Part shown: one piece after another, positions 6,662 to 12,439 of the stretch
How positions within the stretch are numbered: position 1 is the stretch's first letter
Layout of the letters: the number at the start of each line of letters is the position of its first letter
The notes under the pieces: model-generated
What the model saw: the letters and a program-made list of their open reading frames with translations, nothing else
Told to the model about the DNA's origin: nothing
Databases searched by the model: none
Origin: Saprospiraceae bacterium UBA7687
GTDB lineage: Bacteria; Bacteroidota; Bacteroidia; Chitinophagales; Saprospiraceae
Assembly (NCBI GenBank): GCA_002482845.1
Contig: DLGT01000090.1
Location: 24,739 to 37,177, forward strand
DNA length: 12,439 bases
Direction of reading: 5' to 3'
Position numbers and translations under genes: made by a program

Positions 6662-8752
6662 ATGTCAAAATATATTAACAGAGATATCAGTTGGTTGTCA
6701 TTCAACTATAGAGTGCTTCAGGAAGCTATGGATCCTTCTGTACCACTGTTAGAAAGGCTTAAGTTTCTAGCCATTTATTCATCCAATCTAGATGAGTTTT
6801 TTAGAATCAGAGTGGCGAACCATAGGAATCTTGCCCGAGCAGATAAAACGACTCTTAAGACAGTGGCTTACTCTCCACAAGACCTTCTGAAAGAAATACT
6901 TACAATTGCGAATGATCAGCAAAAGGAATTTAGTAATATCTTCCAGAAGTCAATACTTCCTGAACTTAAAAAGAATAATATCCAGGTTGTTTCTTGGAGA
7001 AATCTTAATAAAGAGCAAGTTGCTTTTGTAGACACCTACTTCAATGAATACCTGCTTCCGTTTGTGCAACCCGTCATTCTTGCAGGTAAAAAAATCAAGC
7101 CTTTCTTAAATAATGGTGCGCTATATTTGGCACTGCACATGTACAGTAAAGACCAGGTAAAACTCGTGTCAGAATATGCTATTGTGAAGATTCCGTCCGA
7201 CCATTTGTCCAGATTTCTAGAATTGCCTTCTAAAAATCCAAAGGTAAAACAGATCATCATGTTGGATGACGCGGTGAGACACAGTGTTAGGTTGATATTC
7301 CCAGGATACAATATTCAAGATTCTTTCTCTATCAAATTGACCAGAGATGCAGAATTGTACATTGATGACGAATACACTGGAGATTTGATCGAAAAAATCA
7401 AAAAAAGTCTTAACAAAAGGAGCATTGGTGTGGCATCTAGGATGGTGTATGACCGCACGATGCCTAAACATTTTATTCATTATCTAATGAATGTATTTGA
7501 ATTGGACGAATTGGATTTATTGCCTGAAGGTAGGTACCATAACAATTCAGACTTTTTTAAATTCCCTACTTTTTCGCTTAGTAATCTTAAAGATGCGCAT
7601 TTACCACCCATAAGCATCGAAGAACTAGAAGGGTCGGATAATATTTTCGAAAGAATCAAAGAAAAAGACCATTTTATCCACATGCCTTATCATAGTTATG
7701 AATCGGTCATTAAATTCTTTGAAGATGCCGCTGCTGACCCCGATGTAACGCATATTAAGATCATACAATATCGAGTAGCCAAGGTATCTAGAATCATGAA
7801 AGCGATCAAAGATGCTGTCAAAAGTGGCAAACAAGTGAGTACCTTCATTGAAGTAAAAGCAAGATTTGACGAAGAAGCAAACCTTAAGTGGGGCGAAGAA
7901 CTGGAAAAAGTGGGTGTAAATGTATTTTATAGTATGCCAGGATTTAAGGTCCATTCAAAGCTTGCTTTAGTAAGAAGATTAGAAAATGGCAAACCTAATC
8001 TGTATGCCTATCTTGGTACAGGTAACTTCCATGAAGACACAGCAAAAATTTATGCTGATTTCGGTATATTTACTGCCGATAAACGAATGACTTCTGAAGT
8101 TGCAAGGGTTTTTACCTTCTTAGAAACCAAACAAAGGCCTACACAACCATTTGAATTCTTTGGCGTTGGTCTTTTCAACTTAAAGGAAAAGTTTATTTCT
8201 TTGATAAAAAGAGAAATAGAAAACGCTAAAAAGGGCAAAAAAGCAAGAATGCTTTTGAAAATGAATAGTCTCCAAGATGAAGAAATGATTGATCTATTAT
8301 ATACTGCTAGTAAAGCGGGTGTCAAAGTGAAGTTGATCATTCGTGGTATTTGTTCATTAATCGCAGGTCAAAAAGGGCTGAGTGAAAACATCGAAGCCAT
8401 ATCCATAGTAGATAGATATCTCGAACATGCTAGGGTATTTATTTTCCATAATGATGGCGAACAAGAAGTTTATCTTTCTTCGGCAGATTGGATGGTAAGG
8501 AATTTACACTTCAGGGTGGAGACCGTTTTTCCTGTGTTAGACCCTGAGTTGGCAAAAACAATCATTACTTGTATGAATATCCAATTGAATGATAATGTCA
8601 AGTCAAGGGTATTGGATGCCAAGCTAACCAATAAATATCGCAGAAACAATGACGATATTGCCGTAAGAAGTCAAATAGAAACCTATTATTATATAAAGCG
8701 TAGAGAAGAAACCAAGTTGCTCGCTGAAAAACCGAACGAAAATCAAAAATAA
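6662..8752 (+). CDS. ppk1: Polyphosphate kinase 1
   Basis: A 696-residue PPK1, which reversibly transfers the ATP gamma-phosphate onto inorganic polyphosphate. Domain order is normal. The N-terminal helical domain has RDISWLSFNYRVLQEA and SSNLDEFFRIRV (about 6-51). The middle domain extends to ~310, and two phospholipase-D-like C domains follow. The phosphorylated His is His431 in VHSKLALV; the second catalytic His is His589 in YLEHARVFIF. Arg371 (QYRVAK) and Arg401 (KARFDEEAN) correspond to the metal/phosphate-binding arginines. GTGNFHEDTAKIYADFG (453-469) is a signature. I chose the ATG at 6662, preceded by AGGA at 6647-6650, over the in-frame TTG at 6638, because family members begin just before the RDISWL motif. 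purB starts 1 nt after its stop, so the two are one transcript. It probably supports phosphate/energy storage and stress survival. Confidence 0.97.
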   Translation: MSKYINRDISWLSFNYRVLQEAMDPSVPLLERLKFLAIYSSNLDEFFRIRVANHRNLARADKTTLKTVAYSPQDLLKEILTIANDQQKEFSNIFQKSILPELKKNNIQVVSWRNLNKEQVAFVDTYFNEYLLPFVQPVILAGKKIKPFLNNGALYLALHMYSKDQVKLVSEYAIVKIPSDHLSRFLELPSKNPKVKQIIMLDDAVRHSVRLIFPGYNIQDSFSIKLTRDAELYIDDEYTGDLIEKIKKSLNKRSIGVASRMVYDRTMPKHFIHYLMNVFELDELDLLPEGRYHNNSDFFKFPTFSLSNLKDAHLPPISIEELEGSDNIFERIKEKDHFIHMPYHSYESVIKFFEDAAADPDVTHIKIIQYRVAKVSRIMKAIKDAVKSGKQVSTFIEVKARFDEEANLKWGEELEKVGVNVFYSMPGFKVHSKLALVRRLENGKPNLYAYLGTGNFHEDTAKIYADFGIFTADKRMTSEVARVFTFLETKQRPTQPFEFFGVGLFNLKEKFISLIKREIENAKKGKKARMLLKMNSLQDEEMIDLLYTASKAGVKVKLIIRGICSLIAGQKGLSENIEAISIVDRYLEHARVFIFHNDGEQEVYLSSADWMVRNLHFRVETVFPVLDPELAKTIITCMNIQLNDNVKSRVLDAKLTNKYRRNNDDIAVRSQIETYYYIKRREETKLLAEKPNENQK

Positions 8753-8753
8753 T

Positions 8754-10085
8754 ATGCTGACAGCACTTTCCCCCCTTGACGGTAGATATTTTCAAGTTAC
8801 AAAAGAATTATCTGAATACTTTTCTGAATATGCTTTAATAAAATATAGAGTTCATATAGAGATCGAATATTTTAAAGCATTGGTTGCAATTCCTTTACCA
8901 CAATTAGCTGATTTACCGAATGATATAACAGTTCAGCTAGACAATATTCTAGCCAATTTTACAGTGGAAGAAGCTAAACAAATTAAGGCCACAGAAAAAA
9001 TAACCAATCACGATGTAAAAGCAGTAGAATATTACATCAAAAGTAAATTTGATCAGTTAGGTTTAAGTCAATACAAAGAGTTTATCCATTTCGGTCTCAC
9101 ATCACAAGATATTAATAATACAGCATTTCCACTGATGATGAAGGATGGAATATCCAAAGTCGTCATTCCTGCTATCCAATTGATATTAAATGACTTACGA
9201 GAAAAGTCAAAAGAATATGCGGGCATCCCTATGTTGGCACGTACACATGGTCAACCAGCATCACCGACGACATTAGGAAAAGAGATCGCTGTTTTTGTTG
9301 AAAGATTGGAAGATGAATTGGAACTATTAAGTACTGTCAAATTTAAGTGTAAATTTGGTGGGGCTACGGGTAATTTTAATGCGCACAAAGTCAGTTATCC
9401 TGATATCTCTTGGATGGATTTTGGAGATCAATTTGCATCAGGTCTGGGTCTGAAACGTTCCCAAAATACTACACAAATAGCTCATTATGATGATTTGGGC
9501 GCCATCTTCCATGCTTGGTCACGGATAAATACTATTCTCATTGATTTTTGTCGTGATATATGGACGTACATATCGATGGATTATTTCAAACAAAAAGTAA
9601 AAGCGGGTGAAATAGGTTCTTCAGCTATGCCACATAAAGTAAATCCTATTGATTTTGAAAACGCAGAAGGAAATTTAGGTCTTGCCAATGCTATCTTTGG
9701 ACATTTGGCAGAGAAGCTACCTATTTCTAGGTTGCAACGAGATTTGACAGATTCTACAGTACTTAGAAATGTTGGCGTGCCATTCGGACACAGTTTGATT
9801 GCATATAGATCAATTCATAAAGGGATTGACAAACTCCTGTTAAATGCACCTAAACTTGATGAAGATCTAGAAAATAATTGGGCTGTAGTAGCAGAAGCGA
9901 TCCAAAACATCTTGCGAAGAGAGATGTACAAAGAACCTTATGAAGCACTTAAAGATCTCACTCGCGGAAAAACAAGCATTACCAAAAACGATATTCATAC
10001 TTTCATTGATACATTAGATGTAAGTGATACGATAAAAACAGAATTGAGAGCCATCACACCTCAGAATTATGTGGGCTACTATTAG
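8754..10085 (+). CDS. purB: Adenylosuccinate lyase
   Basis: A 443-residue member of the fumarase/aspartase superfamily. It catalyses two fumarate-releasing steps in purine synthesis: SAICAR to AICAR, and adenylosuccinate to AMP. It opens with LTALSPLDGRY, typical of the E. coli-like long form. FGLTSQDINNTA (113-124) and ARTHGQPASPTTLGKE (162-177) form the active site, with His165 as the likely general acid. The flexible signature loop GEIGSSAMPHKVNPIDFEN (285-303) carries the catalytic serine at 289/290. All key residues are present and the length is normal. The ATG lies one base after the ppk1 stop, indicating translational coupling. The last 17 nt overlap the start of the YkuD-family gene. 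No promoter is needed or seen. Confidence 0.97.
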   Translation: MLTALSPLDGRYFQVTKELSEYFSEYALIKYRVHIEIEYFKALVAIPLPQLADLPNDITVQLDNILANFTVEEAKQIKATEKITNHDVKAVEYYIKSKFDQLGLSQYKEFIHFGLTSQDINNTAFPLMMKDGISKVVIPAIQLILNDLREKSKEYAGIPMLARTHGQPASPTTLGKEIAVFVERLEDELELLSTVKFKCKFGGATGNFNAHKVSYPDISWMDFGDQFASGLGLKRSQNTTQIAHYDDLGAIFHAWSRINTILIDFCRDIWTYISMDYFKQKVKAGEIGSSAMPHKVNPIDFENAEGNLGLANAIFGHLAEKLPISRLQRDLTDSTVLRNVGVPFGHSLIAYRSIHKGIDKLLLNAPKLDEDLENNWAVVAEAIQNILRREMYKEPYEALKDLTRGKTSITKNDIHTFIDTLDVSDTIKTELRAITPQNYVGYY

Positions 10086-10800
10086 AAGTAAAAGCATTAA
10101 GTTTTATCTTTTTGCCATTGTATTTTTGGGTATTTGTTTTGTTATTTATCAAAAAAGACTCGTTTTATACGCACACTTTATGTCAAATATCAAAGAACAA
10201 AGAACGGTTTCACAAGTAATAGACGATCTATACGAAAAGATTGAACCTATTTATCAAGGCTTATTGACAAAGGCAAACACGTCAAATCCACCTGACTCTA
10301 TCATTTTACTTGCTTTTAAAGAAGAAAAGACACTTGAGATGTGGTTTTCTGTGGACAGCATATTCACCAAAGTGGCGACCTACCCTATCTTAGGTGCTAG
10401 TGGTTTTGCAGGTCCGAAGCTAAAAGTAGGAGACAAACAAGTACCCGAAGGATTTTATCATATTGAAGCATTAAATCCCAATAGTTTGTTTTATTTATCC
10501 CTGAGAATAAACTATCCCAACCCATTTGATTTAAAAATGGCAGCTATCGAAGGACGGGAAAATCCTGGCTCTGATATATACATTCATGGCAAAACATCTT
10601 CTATCGGCTGTCTCGCTATGGGAGATGATGTGATTGAACAAATATTTTACACCGTTGCAAAAACGGGAAAAGAAAAAGTAAAAGTGGTCATTTCTCCATA
10701 CGATTTCAGATCTACAAGTGAAATAGAAGTACCTAAAACTGCTTGGATAAAAGATTTGTACCAAGAACTAAATACATATTTACAAGGATTTAACCATTAA
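10069..10800 (+). CDS. Membrane-anchored YafK/YkuD-family L,D-transpeptidase-like protein
   Basis: A 243-residue protein with one N-terminal membrane segment (about 11-27) that would place the rest in the periplasm. The YkuD-type catalytic region contains GPKLKVGDKQVPEGFYHI (115-132), LRINYPNPFD (145-154), and IHG with SIGC (172-174 and 178-181). His173 and the nucleophile Cys181 are present. The residues after Cys are LA, not the xR of classical L,D-transpeptidases, which fits the YafK subgroup. The E. coli YafK protein (DpaA/LdtF) detaches Braun lipoprotein from peptidoglycan rather than making cross-links. Whether this protein cuts, cross-links or anchors is unknown. The ATG at 10069 overlaps purB by 17 nt, so expression is probably tied to purB. 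An internal Met at residue 38 would lose the membrane segment and is less likely. Confidence 0.88.
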   Translation: MWATIRSKSIKFYLFAIVFLGICFVIYQKRLVLYAHFMSNIKEQRTVSQVIDDLYEKIEPIYQGLLTKANTSNPPDSIILLAFKEEKTLEMWFSVDSIFTKVATYPILGASGFAGPKLKVGDKQVPEGFYHIEALNPNSLFYLSLRINYPNPFDLKMAAIEGRENPGSDIYIHGKTSSIGCLAMGDDVIEQIFYTVAKTGKEKVKVVISPYDFRSTSEIEVPKTAWIKDLYQELNTYLQGFNH

Positions 10801-10910
10801 CGCTCCATCGTTAGATTGGAATCATCAGTCATTGAGTGTACTCCAAAAAGTCCTTAGTTCAAATAAAATGAGACACACTTATTCCTACTGCATTGATAAT
10901 CAAAGTTATA

Positions 10911-10954
10911 CCCCTTTAGGGGCAGGGGTGTTTCCCTTAAAGGGCAGGGTTAAA
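10911..10954. repeat. Two related C/G-rich inverted-repeat units
   Basis: Unit 1 (10911-10933) begins CCCCTTTAGGGGCAGGGGT, and unit 2 (10934-10954) begins CCCTTAAAGGGCAGGGT. Both have the plan C-run, A/T core, G-run, CA, G-run. Each can fold as a small hairpin (CCCC/GGGG; CCCTT/AAGGG). The four G-runs could alternatively form a G-quadruplex. It stands out strongly against AT-rich surroundings and is probably a dispersed intergenic repeat of this genome; that is inferred. Confidence 0.6.
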
Positions 10955-11003
10955 AACGGTTGATTGTCAGTGAATTAATGTTTTCGGAGTGGATTTATCA
11001 TTA

Positions 11004-11023
11004 TAAAGCCTGAAAAGGCTTTA
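11004..11023. terminator. Bidirectional terminator-like hairpin
   Basis: TAAAGCCT (11004-11011), loop GAAA and AGGCTTTA (11016-11023) form a perfect 8-bp stem with a GNRA-type tetraloop. On the plus strand ATTTTAATAA follows; on the minus strand TAATGATAAA follows. Its place between convergent genes suits it to end the ppk1-purB-YkuD transcript and the minus-strand T9SS cargo transcript. The T-tract is short. Confidence 0.6.
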
Positions 11024-11101
11024 ATTTTAATAACCGTTGGTGTAACCTACGGTAAAAATGACTAAAAAAACAAACCTGCATGGGCTTGAATTAATTAGAT
11101 A

Positions 11102-12439
11102 CTACATCTTCACCCACTTTGCCATAAATACACGTCCTTTATCATCTTGAATAGAAACCACATACATACCTGAATACAAAGTTGCTGTGTCAATCAAACC
11201 TTGTTGTTTTGGAGCGATAGAACCTGATGTCAAAAGACTTCCCGTTATACTGTAAATTTGATAATATAGCCCTTCATGACCATCTTTATTTATGACCAAT
11301 TGGTCAATGCCAGGGTTCGGATAAATGGAAAGTCCTGTGATCATCTGATCATTTAAGGAACTAACCGTATCGCACGCTTCTGGAACAAGCTTGTAGAGCA
11401 AAGTTGGAAATTCTTCAAAACACCTAAGTTTAGGCACATTATTACATTCTGGGAGAGAAATTACACCATAATTTCCGAAAAGTTTAGAAGTAGAGCCTAC
11501 TTTCTCAATAATATCACCCATATAATGTTTTTCTAAATTCCCATTAGGAATTTGCTCCGTTTTAAATCTTTTTAGTGGTTGGCCTGATTCTGAAAATACA
11601 TAGTCAATTTCCTCAATGACCAATTGATAAGGTCCTGTATAAATCGTATCAGGATATAGACCGTAAAGTTGATAATATCCAGCTTTGGATGAAATATAGT
11701 ACGTGACGGTATCCCCTACTTTGGCAGTAAAATCGTAAAGTAGCTTCCATTGATCGTCTTCGTAGAAATACATTTTATTATTCTTTTTATGAAAAGGAAC
11801 TGTGCTTTCACTCAGGTAGATGCCATTATCCGTAACACCTAAAATTTGGCTCCACTGCTGTTTTATAATGGTGTTTGACCTTACATTTATGGTGTTAATA
11901 CCTAATTCACATGCTTGACCACCAAATTCTTCTTTCCAGGTTGTACTATACCATGTAGACTTAGGGTCTAAATCAGAATACGAGATAGGAGGTATTGGTT
12001 CTTCCCAGCAGCTACTTATTGTTTCACTTTTCCAAACTAAAGTACCATACGAATAAAAACAAGTCAAATTATTATACTCAAAATCTATGTAACAATAACC
12101 CATAGCTGATTCAAATACGCCTTGAGCCGGACCTATTCCTTCTATCCAAGTAATATATGGTGGTTCATCTGGATGGCAACTCAATTCCAATACCTTTCGC
12201 AACTGGCCAGCAAAATCGTTTATTATTTTTGTAGAAATCACATATAAAGTGTCTTCTCCTTGATTGATGGCTAAATAATCTCCCACCTTTAGATTCATAT
12301 CCATCACCAATACTTCACCATCGTTATTCATAGAATCGAGTAACCACAACTTACCATCGAGTTCTCTAGCATATTTTTTGGTAAGTTCCCAATTGTTGCC
12401 CGTACTGTCTTGAGAGTATAAAATCCTACGGTAGTAATG
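11102..12439 (-). CDS. 3' part of a T9SS-sorted exported protein (cut by window edge)
   Basis: 445 codons are visible and the frame is open to the window edge, so the true start lies to the right; the in-frame TTG at 12347-12349 is not a start. The visible part begins YYRRILYSQDSTGNNWELTKKYARELDGKLW in outline, with LKVGDYL and the element WIEGIGPAQGVF, a layout common in uncharacterised Bacteroidota secreted proteins. A second similar module contains AKVGDTVTYYIS. The last ~80 residues form a T9SS type A sorting tail: LSIYPNP, then YQIYSITGSLL, then LYSGMYVVSI, ending FMAKWVKM. It would be moved across the outer membrane and released or surface-anchored. No enzymatic motif is recognised. Codons look intact and no frameshift is seen. 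Confidence 0.85.
   Translation of the reverse strand, partial: HYYRRILYSQDSTGNNWELTKKYARELDGKLWLLDSMNNDGEVLVMDMNLKVGDYLAINQGEDTLYVISTKIINDFAGQLRKVLELSCHPDEPPYITWIEGIGPAQGVFESAMGYCYIDFEYNNLTCFYSYGTLVWKSETISSCWEEPIPPISYSDLDPKSTWYSTTWKEEFGGQACELGINTINVRSNTIIKQQWSQILGVTDNGIYLSESTVPFHKKNNKMYFYEDDQWKLLYDFTAKVGDTVTYYISSKAGYYQLYGLYPDTIYTGPYQLVIEEIDYVFSESGQPLKRFKTEQIPNGNLEKHYMGDIIEKVGSTSKLFGNYGVISLPECNNVPKLRCFEEFPTLLYKLVPEACDTVSSLNDQMITGLSIYPNPGIDQLVINKDGHEGLYYQIYSITGSLLTSGSIAPKQQGLIDTATLYSGMYVVSIQDDKGRVFMAKWVKM

Larger units (their letters stand above)
10801..11101. other. Convergent intergenic region
   Basis: This 301-nt gap lies between two genes that end towards each other. It contains the C/G-rich inverted repeats (10911-10954) and the terminator hairpin (11004-11023). 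A weaker dyad, ACCGT with ACGGT, lies at about 11032-11053. No gene or structured RNA is recognisable in it. Confidence 0.6.

Noticed and set aside
7625..7954. Minus-strand 109-codon frame inside ppk1
   Set aside because: Antisense to conserved PPK1 sequence, and low-complexity in composition.
12347..12349. TTG as the start of the right-hand T9SS gene
   Set aside because: The frame stays open and protein-like to the window edge, so the gene is simply cut off.

Overview
The window reads as a chromosomal segment from a member of the Bacteroidota, most likely a Saprospiraceae-like lineage. This rests on type IX secretion (T9SS) C-terminal sorting domains on two exported proteins, promoter matches to the Bacteroidota pattern TTTG-N18-TAnnTTTG, AT-rich DNA, start sites mostly without a clear Shine-Dalgarno sequence, and a Bacteroidota-type YidC. 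The genus is an inference; no rRNA or other taxonomic marker is present.

Left third (1-3000, minus strand): two paralogous genes for large exported proteins lie in tandem. The left one runs off the window. The complete one (889-2847) has a leader, a beta-propeller-like body, a PKD domain and a T9SS tail. Each gene is preceded by, and begins inside, the same roughly 315-bp block (402-716 and 2675-2989), which holds a promoter, a 5' UTR and the first ~57 codons. The gap between the genes carries a REP-like double palindrome and a short direct repeat at the upstream gene's stop codon.

Intergenic 2848-3517: this divergent region contains a 14-unit array of 11-bp repeats (3027-3183), then an imperfect inverted repeat and a 15-bp direct repeat spaced 22 bp apart, then the likely yidC promoter.

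Centre (3518-10800, plus strand): a housekeeping run of yidC (inner-membrane insertase), gpsA (sn-glycerol-3-phosphate dehydrogenase, phospholipid precursor), ppk1 (polyphosphate kinase), purB (adenylosuccinate lyase) and a membrane-anchored YafK/YkuD-family L,D-transpeptidase-like protein. ppk1, purB and the YkuD gene are tightly packed (1-nt gap, then 17-nt overlap) and are almost certainly co-transcribed. yidC and gpsA are separated from their neighbours by 110-121 nt gaps that contain hairpins.

Right end (10801-12439): a convergent intergenic region with C/G-rich inverted repeats and a terminator-like hairpin, then the 3' part of another minus-strand T9SS cargo gene that continues past the window edge.

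I see no CRISPR array, tRNA, rRNA, transposase or defence gene. The housekeeping core looks ordinary. The unusual material is in the repeats and the duplicated promoter-leader block of the secreted-protein genes.
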